A DNA stretch of 25,522 bases from CAXTEJ01 sp964243295 (GCA_964243295.1 CAXTEJ010000044.1:1-25522), one strand, 5' to 3'. Positions 5,803 through 13,848 are shown, numbered from the stretch's first letter. Program-made: numbers and translations. The notes: generated by a model from the letters alone, not told the origin.

Positions 5803-8800
5803 GTGCTGCTGCTGGCGTCGGACCGTGCTGCGCCGCCGCGCACCCTGGTCGACGTGCTCGCCGGCTCCGCGGCGCGCCACCCCACCGCCCCCGCGCTGGA
5901 CGACGGCACGACCGTCCTCGACTACACCGGGCTGCTCGCGGCGATCGGTGCGACCGTCACGGCCCTGCGGGCCGCGGGCGTGCGACGCGGCGACCGGGTC
6001 GGCGTGCGCCTCGCGTCGGGCAGCAACGAGCTGTACGTCAGCATCCTGGCGGTGCTGCACGCCGGCGCGGCGTACGTGCCCGTCGACGCCGACGACCCCG
6101 ACGAGCGGGCGCGCGTGGTCTTCGCCGAGGCCTTCGTCAGCGCGGTCGTTGGCGAGGACGGCGTGGTGCCCCACGGGCAGGCCGGGCGACCGCCGGGCGA
6201 CAGCCGGCCCCCGTCCCCGGACGACGACGCCTGGGTCATCTTCACGTCCGGCTCCACGGGGGTGCCCAAGGGCGTCGCGGTGACGCACCGCTCGGCGTCC
6301 GCCTTCGTCGACGCCGAGGCACGGCTGTTCGCCCAGGAGCGCCCGCTCGGGCCGGGGGACCGGGTGCTCGCCGGGCTGTCGGTCGCATTCGACGCATCCT
6401 GCGAGGAGATGTGGCTCGCCTGGCGGCACGGCGCCTGCCTCGTGCCGGCCCCGCGCGCGCTCGTGCGCAGCGGCGCAGACCTCGGGCCGTGGCTGGTCGA
6501 GCAGCGCGTGACCGTCGTGTCGACCGTGCCCACCCTCGCGTCGCTGTGGCCGGGCGAGGCGCTCGGCGCCGTCCGGCTGCTCATCTTCGGCGGCGAGGCG
6601 TGCCCGCCGGAGCTGGCCGACCGGCTCGCCGTCGACGGGCGCGAGGTCTGGAACACCTACGGCCCCACCGAGGCCACCGTCGTCGCCTGCGCGGCCCGGC
6701 TCATGCCGGGCACGCCCGTGCGCATCGGGTTGCCGCTCGACGGCTGGGACCTCGCCGTCGTCGACGCGCAGGGCGACCCGGTCGCCGAGGGCGAGGTCGG
6801 CGAGCTGATGATCGGCGGCGTCGGGCTCGCGCGCTACCTCGACGCGGGCAAGGACGCGACGACGTTCGCGCCGATGCCGTCGCTGGGTTGGCAGCGCGCC
6901 TACCGCAGCGGCGACCTGGTGCGGGCCGAGGGCACCGGGCTCGTCTTCGTCGGCCGCGCCGACGACCAGGTCAAGGTCGGCGGGCGCCGCATCGAGCTCG
7001 GCGAGGTCGACTCCGCGCTGCTGGCCCTGCCCGGTGTCGTCGGCGCCGCCGCGGCCGTGCGCGCCACCGCGGGCGGCAACCAGCTGCTCGTCGGGTACGT
7101 CGTCACAGCCGGCGACTTCGACAGGACCGTTGCGCTGCAGCGGCTGCGCACGTCACTGCCCGCCGCGCTCGTCCCGCGCATCGCCGTGGTCGACGACCTG
7201 CCCACCCGCACCTCGGGCAAGGTCGACCGTGACGCGCTGCCCTGGCCGCTGGCCGACCACGACCAGCCCGGTGACGCCGGCGCCAGCGCCGCCCGGCCCG
7301 TGCTGACGGGTACCGCGGCGTTCCTGGCCGCCGAGTGGGAGCGTGTGCTGGGCGTCACGGTGACCGGCGCGACGGACGACTTCTTCGACGACGGCGGCAC
7401 CAGCCTCGGTGCGGCGCAGCTCGTCTCGGCGCTGCGGGCCCGCTTCCCCGAGGTCACCGTCGCCGACGTCTACGAGAACCCGACCTTGGGCGCCCTCGCC
7501 GCCACACTCGACGAGTTCACCCCCGCCGTCAGCGCCGAGCACCGCGAGGTCAAGCCGGTGCCCGTGCGCGCCCAGGTGGTGCAGTGGCTGGCCACCGTGC
7601 CGCTCGCCACGCTCGTCGGGCTGCGGTGGCTGACGTGGGCGGCAGCCCTGGCCGGACTCGCCCGCGAGGTGGGCGGCTTCGGGTGGGCGCCGCAGGTGTC
7701 GTGGTGGCTCGTCGCCGCCGGCTGGGCGGTCACCGTCAGCCCGCCGGGGCGGCTGGGCCTGTCGGTCGCCGGAGCGCGGCTGCTGCTGCGCGGCGTCCGC
7801 CCGGGCAGCTACCCGCGCGGCGGTTCGGTTCACCTGCGGCTGTGGGCGGCCGAGGCGCTCGCCACGGCGTGCGGTGTCGGGAGCCTCGCCGCTGCCCCCT
7901 GGGTGTCGTACTACGCGCGGGCGCTCGGCGCGAAGGTCGGGCGCGACGTCGACCTGCACGCGCTGCCGCCGGTGACCGGGCTGCTGACGCTCGGCCCGGG
8001 CAGCTCGGTCGAGCCCGAGGTCGACCTCGCCGGCCACTGGCTGGACGGCGACGTGCTGCACCTGGGCCGCGTGCGCATCGGCGCCGGCGCCACCGTCGGG
8101 CGTCGCAGCACCCTGCTCGGCGGCGCCCGCGTCGGCCAGGGCGCGCAGCTGGCCGCCGGGTCGGCCGTCGCCGGAGCCGTCCCGCCCGGTGAGCACTGGG
8201 GTGGCAGCCCAGCCCGGCGGCTCGGCATCGCGCGGCACGACCTGCCCGCCCGTCGTCCGCCCCGGGGCACGGCCTGGGTGCTCGGCTACGGCGCGACCTC
8301 CGCCGCGCTCGCCGCCCTGCCGCTGGTCGCAGCGGCGGTCACGGTCACGCTGCTCGCGCTCGCGGCCCGCGGCGAGGACGACGTCAGCTCGGCCGCGCTC
8401 GCCGCGCTGCCGGCGCTGGTGCCGGCGACCGTCGCCGGGTCCGTCGTCCTCGCCGGGCTCACGCTGGCCACCGGCCGGGCCCTGGGAAGGGGGCTGGTGC
8501 CGGGCCACCACGCCGTCCGCGGCCGCATCGGCTGGCAGGCGTGGGCAACCGAGCGGCTGCTCGACGAGGCCCGCAGCTGGCTCTACCCGCTCTACGCGAG
8601 CTCGCTGACGCCGTCCTGGCTGCGGGCGCTCGGCGCGCGGATCGGGTCGGACGTCGAGGCGTCGACGGTGCTGCTGCTGCCGCCGCTCACGACCGTCGGT
8701 GACGGCGCCTTCCTCGCCGACGACACGCTCGTCGGGTCCTACGAGCTCGGCGGCGGCTGGATGCGCCTGGAGCGGGCGAAGGTCGGCAAGGGCGCCTTCC

Positions 8801-9708
8801 TCGGCAACTCGGGCATGATCGCGCCCGGCCGGGCTGTGCCCAAGCGGGGGCTCGTCGCCGTGCTGTCGGCCGCCCCCGAGCAGGCGCGTCGCGGCACGTC
8901 CTGGATCGGCAGCCCACCGGTGCAGCTGCGGCGCACGGCGCAGAGCACCGACAGCTCACGCACGTCGGAGCCGGCGACCCGGCTGCGCGTCTGGCGCGCG
9001 CTGGTCGAGGTGTGCCGCCTGCTCGCCCCCGTCGTCGACACCGCGCTCGCAGCGGGCGTGCTTCTTGCGCTGGCCGCGCTCGCCGGCCGCTACGGCCTGC
9101 TCGTGACGGCCCTGCTCAGCGCAGTGCCGGTGCTGGTCGCCGGGGTGCTCGCGGCGACCGTCGCGGTGGCGGCCAAGTGGCTGCTGGTGGGACGCATCCG
9201 CACCGACGAGCACCCGCTGTGGAGCTCGTTCGTGTGGCGGGGCGAGCTGGCCGACGCCTTCGTCGAAGTCGTCGCGGCCCGGTGGTTCGCGCGGGCGGCG
9301 GTCGGCACGCCGGCACTCGCGCTGTGGCTGCGGGCGATGGGCGCGCACATCGGCCGCGGCGTCTGGTGCGAGAGCTACTGGCTGCCGGAGGCCGACCTCG
9401 TCGACCTCGGCGACGGCGTCAGCGTCGGCCGCGGCTGCGTGCTGCAGACCCACCTGTTCCACGACCGCGTCATGAGCGTCGACGGCGTGCGGCTGGGGCC
9501 CGGGGCGACCTTGGCGCCGCACGGCGTGGTGCTGCCGGCGGCCAGCATCGGGGCCGGCAGCACCGTCGGTCCGGCCTCGCTCGTGCTGCGCGGGGACGAC
9601 GTCCCGCCCGGCTCGCGCTGGGCGGGCAACCCGATCGCGCCCGACCTCGGGGCCACGCGCCCGTCGGCGGCGGCAGACAGGGCGCAGGGTGCCGCCGCCC
9701 CGGCATGA
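5803..9708 (+). CDS. Pls/PosA-type single-module peptide synthetase (A-T-membrane-hexapeptide domains)
   Basis: A 1301-residue membrane protein with the layout of epsilon-poly-L-lysine synthetase. Seen: an adenylation domain (about 15-480) with A3 TSGSTGVPKG (148-157), A4 FDAS (196-199), A5 NTYGPTE (284-290), A7 YRSGDL, A8 GRADDQVKVGGRRIELGE and A10 Lys473. A carrier domain (about 495-575) has phosphopantetheine Ser534 in DDGGTS. Six predicted helices follow in three pairs (about 594-648, 833-893, 1078-1128). Each pair precedes a soluble block (about 700-810, 927-1025, 1160-1280) with hexapeptide-like turns, the last carrying HLFHDRVM. No canonical condensation (HHxxxDG) or thioesterase domain is present. 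In Pls these soluble blocks link successive copies of one amino acid. The specificity residues read D-A-E-S-I-G-T-V-V-K. The acidic third residue suggests a cationic amino acid such as lysine, ornithine or diaminobutyrate (inference). The GTG start follows a leaderless -10. The M1 peptidase follows immediately. Confidence 0.9.
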   Translation: MLLLASDRAAPPRTLVDVLAGSAARHPTAPALDDGTTVLDYTGLLAAIGATVTALRAAGVRRGDRVGVRLASGSNELYVSILAVLHAGAAYVPVDADDPDERARVVFAEAFVSAVVGEDGVVPHGQAGRPPGDSRPPSPDDDAWVIFTSGSTGVPKGVAVTHRSASAFVDAEARLFAQERPLGPGDRVLAGLSVAFDASCEEMWLAWRHGACLVPAPRALVRSGADLGPWLVEQRVTVVSTVPTLASLWPGEALGAVRLLIFGGEACPPELADRLAVDGREVWNTYGPTEATVVACAARLMPGTPVRIGLPLDGWDLAVVDAQGDPVAEGEVGELMIGGVGLARYLDAGKDATTFAPMPSLGWQRAYRSGDLVRAEGTGLVFVGRADDQVKVGGRRIELGEVDSALLALPGVVGAAAAVRATAGGNQLLVGYVVTAGDFDRTVALQRLRTSLPAALVPRIAVVDDLPTRTSGKVDRDALPWPLADHDQPGDAGASAARPVLTGTAAFLAAEWERVLGVTVTGATDDFFDDGGTSLGAAQLVSALRARFPEVTVADVYENPTLGALAATLDEFTPAVSAEHREVKPVPVRAQVVQWLATVPLATLVGLRWLTWAAALAGLAREVGGFGWAPQVSWWLVAAGWAVTVSPPGRLGLSVAGARLLLRGVRPGSYPRGGSVHLRLWAAEALATACGVGSLAAAPWVSYYARALGAKVGRDVDLHALPPVTGLLTLGPGSSVEPEVDLAGHWLDGDVLHLGRVRIGAGATVGRRSTLLGGARVGQGAQLAAGSAVAGAVPPGEHWGGSPARRLGIARHDLPARRPPRGTAWVLGYGATSAALAALPLVAAAVTVTLLALAARGEDDVSSAALAALPALVPATVAGSVVLAGLTLATGRALGRGLVPGHHAVRGRIGWQAWATERLLDEARSWLYPLYASSLTPSWLRALGARIGSDVEASTVLLLPPLTTVGDGAFLADDTLVGSYELGGGWMRLERAKVGKGAFLGNSGMIAPGRAVPKRGLVAVLSAAPEQARRGTSWIGSPPVQLRRTAQSTDSSRTSEPATRLRVWRALVEVCRLLAPVVDTALAAGVLLALAALAGRYGLLVTALLSAVPVLVAGVLAATVAVAAKWLLVGRIRTDEHPLWSSFVWRGELADAFVEVVAARWFARAAVGTPALALWLRAMGAHIGRGVWCESYWLPEADLVDLGDGVSVGRGCVLQTHLFHDRVMSVDGVRLGPGATLAPHGVVLPAASIGAGSTVGPASLVLRGDDVPPGSRWAGNPIAPDLGATRPSAAADRAQGAAAPA

Positions 9709-9739
9709 CGCCCAGGCCACGGTGCAGCAGGCTGGCCCG

Positions 9740-11068
9740 GTGAGCGCCACCCCGCCCGCCTCGGCCGTCGACCCGTACCTGCCTGGCCACGGCGACCCGT
9801 CCTACCGGGTCGAGCGCTACGACCTCGAGCTCGACTACCGGGTGGCGACCAACCGGCTCAGCGGCCGCGCGCGCCTGCGCGTCGTCACGACCGAGCCCAC
9901 CGCGCGGCTGCGGCTCGACCTGGTCGGCCTGCGGGTGGGCAAGGTGCGCGTCGGCGCGCAGCGCTGGTCGCGCTATAGCCACCGCGGCGGCGCCCTCACG
10001 ATCGACCTCGGCGCCTCGGTGTCCGCCGGCGAGGCCCTCGACCTGGACGTGCAGTACGACGGCACGCCAGCGCCGCTGGCCAGCGCCTGGGGCGAGATCG
10101 GCTTCGAGGAGCTCACCGACGGCGTCCTCGTGTCGGGTCAGCCGGGCGGTGCGCCGACGTGGTTCCCCTGCAACGACCTGTGCGGGCAGAAGGCGACCTA
10201 CCGCATCAGCGTCAGCGCGGAGTCGTCGTACGCCGTCGTGGCCAACGGCACGCTCGTCGACCACCGCCGCGGCGCAGGGCGCACGACCTGGGTCTACGAG
10301 CAGGCCGAGCCCATGGCGACCTACCTCGCCACGCTGCAGGTCGGCCGCTACGCCGGACTCGACCTGGGCACCTCGCCGGTGCCCCAGCGGGTGCTGCTGC
10401 CCGAGCGGCTGCGCCACGCCGCCCGCCACGACCTGGCCCGCCAGCCGCAGATGATGGCGCTGTTCGAGCGGCTGTTCGGGCCCTACCCGTTCGCGGGCTA
10501 CACGGTGGTGGTCACGGACGACGAGCTCGAGATCCCGCTCGAGGCGCAGGGGCTGTCGGTGCTGGGGGCCAACCACGTCGACGGCCGGCGCGGCAGCGAG
10601 CGGCTGGTGGCCCACGAGCTGGCGCACCAGTGGTTCGGCAACAGCGTCACGGCCGCGTCGTGGCAGCACATCTGGCTGCACGAGGGCTTCGCCCGCTACG
10701 CCGAGTGGCTGTGGGCCCAGGAGTGCGGCGGCTCGACGCAGCAGCAGGCCGACCGCGCGTGGCAGCGGCTGCTCACGGCGCCGCAGGACCTCGTGATCGC
10801 CGACCCGGGGCCCGACCTGATGTTCGACGACCGGCTCTACGCCCGGGGTGCCCTCACGCTGCACGCCCTGCGCTGCACGATCGGCCACGACGTCTTCTTC
10901 GCGGTGCTGCGCGCGTGGGGCCTCGAGCGGCGCCACGGCCACGGCACCACCGACGACTTCGTCGCCCTCGCGCAGCGGCACGCGCCCGACGCGGGTGTCG
11001 GCGCGCTGCTCGACACCTGGCTGCGGCGACCTGTGCTGCCGCGGCTGCCCGTGGCCCTCCCGCGCTGA
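9740..11068 (+). CDS. M1-family zinc metallopeptidase
   Basis: A 442-residue gluzincin aminopeptidase-like protein that hydrolyses peptide bonds from the amino end. The zinc site is complete: HELAH (His292, His296), then exactly 18 residues to Glu315 in HEGFARY. WFPCNDLCGQKATYR and the LYARGALTLHALR segment, which holds the likely catalytic Tyr, are family hallmarks. The GxMEN exopeptidase motif is not canonical; LEAQGLSV stands in its place. It is about half the length of PepN and lacks the C-terminal helical domain. I see no signal peptide, so it is probably cytosolic. The start is uncertain: in-frame GTGs occur at 9689 (overlapping the synthetase), 9722 and 9740, none with a strong ribosome binding site. 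The close spacing implies an operon with the Pls-like gene. Metallo-aminopeptidases that degrade epsilon-poly-lysine are known from Pls-producing Streptomyces, so trimming or self-protection is a reasonable guess. Confidence 0.9.
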   Translation: MSATPPASAVDPYLPGHGDPSYRVERYDLELDYRVATNRLSGRARLRVVTTEPTARLRLDLVGLRVGKVRVGAQRWSRYSHRGGALTIDLGASVSAGEALDLDVQYDGTPAPLASAWGEIGFEELTDGVLVSGQPGGAPTWFPCNDLCGQKATYRISVSAESSYAVVANGTLVDHRRGAGRTTWVYEQAEPMATYLATLQVGRYAGLDLGTSPVPQRVLLPERLRHAARHDLARQPQMMALFERLFGPYPFAGYTVVVTDDELEIPLEAQGLSVLGANHVDGRRGSERLVAHELAHQWFGNSVTAASWQHIWLHEGFARYAEWLWAQECGGSTQQQADRAWQRLLTAPQDLVIADPGPDLMFDDRLYARGALTLHALRCTIGHDVFFAVLRAWGLERRHGHGTTDDFVALAQRHAPDAGVGALLDTWLRRPVLPRLPVALPR

Positions 11069-11076
11069 CGCGCCCG

Positions 11077-11760
11077 TCAGCCGAGCACCACCGCCGGCGG
11101 GTGGGGGCCGAGCGTGGCGACGCAGGCGACGAGGCCGGGGCCGAGCTGCAGGTCGGCCAGCCCGACCGCCGGCAGGTCCCGCCCGCGCCAGGCGACGAGC
11201 CGGGGGTCGTCGGCCCCCTCGATGCGCAGGTCGGACGGCTCGACGCCGAGCCCGTGGCCGGTGGCCTTGAGCACCGCCTCCCGGCGCACCCACCAGCGCG
11301 CGAGGGGCAGCGGGTCGGCGGGGGCGTCATCGCCGGCGAGCCGGGCCAGGCCGTGCTCGGCGACGGCCGCGACCGACGCGACGTCCAGGCCGACCACGGC
11401 GTCCGGGCTGAGCGCGACCACGACGAGGTCGCCCGCCGAGCTGAGGCTGACCGAGGGCACCGGCCGGCCGCGCACCGGCTCGACCTCCGGCCTGCCGTGG
11501 GTCCTCGACCCGCACACCGCGCACGCGCGACGGAACCGCACCGCCGCGGCCGGTTGGCCCGTCGCCTCGCCGACCACCGCCCGCAGCAACCGGTGGGCCA
11601 GTGCGTACCGCGCCGCGGCCGCCGGGGCTCGCAGTCGCGACAGCCGCGCCCGCTCGCCGGCGTCCAGCACCTGGTCGGTCGCGGGATCGAGGTGGCCGGG
11701 CCACACTGATCGGCCGGATGGCAGCACGTGCGCGACGTGGACGGTCACGCGCGGGCTCAC
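11077..11760 (-). CDS. 4'-phosphopantetheinyl transferase, Sfp superfamily
   Basis: It transfers phosphopantetheine from CoA to the serine of carrier domains, here most obviously Ser534 of the neighbouring synthetase. The protein has 227 residues, the usual Sfp-type length. Seen: an N-terminal half with CAVC-GSRTHGRP (80-91), SVSLSSAGDLVVVAL (103-117), VGLDVASV with Mg ligand Asp126, and WWVRREAVLKATGHGLG with Glu161 and Lys165. One oddity is that the canonical GxDxE has Ala128 instead of the second acid. The GTG at 11760 was chosen because the fold begins directly after it and the frame upstream is the antisense of the next gene. The gene converges on the M1 peptidase with 8 bp between stops, and lies 44 bp downstream of the radical SAM gene on the same strand. 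Transcription with that gene would place it partly under SOS control (inference). Confidence 0.87.
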   Translation of the reverse strand: MSPRVTVHVAHVLPSGRSVWPGHLDPATDQVLDAGERARLSRLRAPAAAARYALAHRLLRAVVGEATGQPAAAVRFRRACAVCGSRTHGRPEVEPVRGRPVPSVSLSSAGDLVVVALSPDAVVGLDVASVAAVAEHGLARLAGDDAPADPLPLARWWVRREAVLKATGHGLGVEPSDLRIEGADDPRLVAWRGRDLPAVGLADLQLGPGLVACVATLGPHPPAVVLG

Positions 11761-11804
11761 CAGCCCAGTCCTACCGGACGTCGGCGCCCGGGGCCACGCA
11801 CCGC

Positions 11805-13079
11805 TCAGCCGGTCAGCAGGTCCAGCTGCTCGGGCGCGGCCGGCCGCGCCGATCGTGCGGCCGGCCGCGCAGCCGACCGGGCAGCCGACCGGGCAGCCGG
11901 GCGGGGTGCCCCCGGAGGAGCGAGCTCCGGCAGGCTGCCTGCAGGGAAGGCGCCCTCGACCGACCCGCCGGTCGGCGCGGCGTCGGACCCGGCCACCCCG
12001 CCAGCACCGGCACCAGCTGCACCAGCAGCGGCACCCGCACCGCCGCCTGCACCTGAACCCCCGCCGGCAGCGGCACGTGCACCCGAACCCTCCGCCCCCG
12101 CGTCGCGCAGCGTGGCGCCCGACGACCCGCCGGCCAGCCCGTGCCGGCGCAGCAGCGGGCTGACGCGCGCGGCCAGCCAGGCGCTGTAGTCGGCGCCGAC
12201 GTAGGCGCCGCGGCGGTAGAGCCGGGCGTAGCCGTCGACCAGCTCGGGGCGCTCGGCGCGCAGCCAGGTGAGGAACCACTCGCGCGCACCGGGGCGCAGG
12301 TGCAGCGGGAGCACGGTGACGCCCGTCGTACCGGCCTCCGCGAGCGACCCGAGCGCGCGGTCGAGGTGCTCGACGGAGTCGGTGAGCCACGGCAGCACGG
12401 GCGCCAGGAACACCCCGCAGGGCAGCCCGGCGGCTCGCACGGCGCGCACGAGGTCGAGCCGGGCGCGGACCGTGGGCGTTCCCGGCTCGAGCGCCGCCTG
12501 CAGCTCGTCGTCGTGCACCGCGAGCGAGACGCCCACGCCGACCGGCACGTGCTGCGCCGCATCGGCGAGCAGCGGCAGGTCGCGCCGCAGCAGCGTGCCC
12601 TTGGTCAGGATCGAGAACGGCGTGCCCGAGCCGGCGAGCGCCTCGATGACCTCGGGCATCAGCCGGTAGCGGCCCTCGGCGCGCTGGTAGGGGTCGGTGT
12701 TGGTGCCCAGTGCTACGGCGCCGTCCGGGGGGCGGCGCGCCAGCTCGCGGCGCAGCACCTCACCGAGGTTGGTCTTGACCACCACGTCGTCGTCGAAACC
12801 CGAGCCGGTGTCGAGGTCGAGGTAGGCGTGCGTCGAGCGGGCGTAGCAGTAGACGCAGGCGTGGCTGCAGCCGCGGTAGGGGTTGATCGTCCAGCGGAAC
12901 GGCATGCGCGAGCTGTCCGGGACGCGGTTGAGCGCGCTCTTGGCGAGCACCTCGAAGAAGCGCATGCCCGCGAACTCGGGCGTCGTGGTGGTGCGCACGA
13001 GCCCGGCGATGGCGGGCGACGTCAGTCCCGGCAGCGCGTCGAGGCTGTCGCTGCCGGCCTGCTGGCCCTCCCACCGCAT
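11805..13079 (-). CDS. Rv2578c-family radical SAM protein
   Basis: An iron-sulfur SAM-radical enzyme of 424 residues. The cluster motif is C71-x3-C75-x2-C78 in YRGCSHACVYCYAR, followed by THAYLDLD. Further conserved segments are GTNTDPYQRAEGRYRLM, SILTKGTLLRRD and GVFLAPVLPWLTD. The order and CVYCYAR wording match the Rv2578c group (relatives of the spore-photoproduct-lyase-like SplB set). The reaction is unknown. After about residue 325 comes a low-complexity Ala/Gly/Pro tail of roughly 90 residues that ends in EQLDLLTG; QLDLL resembles the beta-clamp-binding consensus QL[SD]LF. The ATG at 13079 was chosen because a complete promoter ends 6 nt upstream; the frame further up to 13139 would read through that promoter. 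A LexA box overlaps the -10, so DNA-damage induction is expected. In M. tuberculosis Rv2578c is, as I recall, a LexA-regulon member. Confidence 0.92.
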   Translation of the reverse strand: MRWEGQQAGSDSLDALPGLTSPAIAGLVRTTTTPEFAGMRFFEVLAKSALNRVPDSSRMPFRWTINPYRGCSHACVYCYARSTHAYLDLDTGSGFDDDVVVKTNLGEVLRRELARRPPDGAVALGTNTDPYQRAEGRYRLMPEVIEALAGSGTPFSILTKGTLLRRDLPLLADAAQHVPVGVGVSLAVHDDELQAALEPGTPTVRARLDLVRAVRAAGLPCGVFLAPVLPWLTDSVEHLDRALGSLAEAGTTGVTVLPLHLRPGAREWFLTWLRAERPELVDGYARLYRRGAYVGADYSAWLAARVSPLLRRHGLAGGSSGATLRDAGAEGSGARAAAGGGSGAGGGAGAAAGAAGAGAGGVAGSDAAPTGGSVEGAFPAGSLPELAPPGAPRPAARSAARSAARPAARSARPAAPEQLDLLTG

Positions 13080-13085
13080 GCACCC

Positions 13086-13114
13086 ATTCGAACAGGCGTT
13101 CGCCCCGGAGTCAA
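13086..13114 (-). promoter_or_regulatory. SOS promoter: -35, LexA box, -10 (leaderless)
   Basis: On the minus strand: -35 TTGACT (13109-13114), a 17-nt spacer, -10 TCGAAT (13086-13091), then 6 nt to the ATG. The LexA box GCGAACgcctGTTCGA at 13088-13103 lies in the spacer and overlaps the -10. It matches the actinobacterial consensus TCGAAC-N4-GTTCGA at 11 of 12 fixed positions. Repressor bound here would block RNA polymerase directly. Confidence 0.85.
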
Positions 13115-13164
13115 CCAGGACGTGGACGGAGCCCTCCAAGAACCCGGGCGTGGACGACGGCGGG

Positions 13165-13794
13165 CTACGACACCCCGTCGAGCGTCGCGAGGAGTAGCGG
13201 CGACGCCTGGCCCGACCAGGTGCCGGTCAGCGTCAGGCCGTCGACGACCGACCCTGGCGTGCGCAGCAGCGTGAGCGTGCCGCTGCCGCGCATCCACGTG
13301 AGCGGACCGGCGTGCGTCACCGCGGCCACCTGCCAGCCGGAGAGCGCGGCGTCCGGCAGCGACCCGCTGCCCCGCACCTGGGCCGTGATCGGCTGCGGCA
13401 CCAGGCCGTCGGCGGTGGCGAGGAACAGGTCGGCCTGCCGGCCGCCGGTGAGGACCGTCCGCGCCAGCGCCGCCCGGTAGACCGGGTCGTGGCAGCCGTC
13501 GTAGACCCATCGGTCGCCCAGCGTCGTGTGCGTCATCGTCGTGACCAGCGACGCCTCGGCGCCCTCGCGCGGCTGGCCTCGGTAGGTGAGCGGCACCTGA
13601 AGCACCCGGGCGTCGGCGGTGCCGAGCAGGTGCGTCTCGACGCCCACCTCGCCGTCCGGGTCGTCGAAGCGGTAGGCGCCCAGCTGGGTCAGCGTCGACG
13701 CGTCGGCGCCGTCCAGCCACGGCTGGTGCGGCACCCACGCCTGCAGCAGCTCGAGCTTCGTCGGGGTGATCGTCGCCGAGTGGTGAACGGCCAT
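13165..13794 (-). CDS. Maltokinase N-terminal cap-like protein
   Basis: A 209-residue soluble protein starting MAVHHSATITPTKLELLQAW, with GAYRFDDPDGEVGVETHLL, VLQVPLTYRGQP and TTLGDRWVYDGCHDPVYRAALA. I recognise this as the stand-alone version of the cap domain found at the N-terminus of actinobacterial maltokinases (Mak/Pep2). No kinase catalytic residues are present, so no enzymatic role can be claimed. A part in trehalose/glycogen metabolism is only an association by domain. The ATG at 13794 is preceded by CAGACT 6 nt upstream, similar to the other leaderless starts here. It lies upstream of the radical SAM gene on the same strand, separated by 85 bp that hold the SOS promoter. Confidence 0.8.
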   Translation of the reverse strand: MAVHHSATITPTKLELLQAWVPHQPWLDGADASTLTQLGAYRFDDPDGEVGVETHLLGTADARVLQVPLTYRGQPREGAEASLVTTMTHTTLGDRWVYDGCHDPVYRAALARTVLTGGRQADLFLATADGLVPQPITAQVRGSGSLPDAALSGWQVAAVTHAGPLTWMRGSGTLTLLRTPGSVVDGLTLTGTWSGQASPLLLATLDGVS

Positions 13795-13848
13795 GCCCTG
13801 AGTCTGGCAGCAGCGCGCCGACGCGTAGCCGCCCGGGCCGGGCCGACG

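Noticed and set aside
3875..6283. An 802-codon plus-strand open frame antisense to aspS and the aldo/keto reductase
   Set aside because: It is a by-product of GC-biased third positions. Its translation is a His/Arg/Asp-rich mixture without domains, while the minus strand encodes two complete enzymes.
7153..8511. A 452-codon minus-strand frame opposite the synthetase
   Set aside because: Low-complexity Arg/Gly/Gln composition and no motifs. The plus strand is a continuous, well-conserved protein.
12000..12110. GC-rich short repeats as a regulatory element
   Set aside because: They encode the Ala/Gly/Pro tail of the radical SAM protein, and the low complexity matches the protein.
13080..13103. 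GTTCGAAT as a tRNA T-loop on the minus strand
   Set aside because: No acceptor or anticodon stems can be formed around it. The sequence is half of the LexA palindrome.
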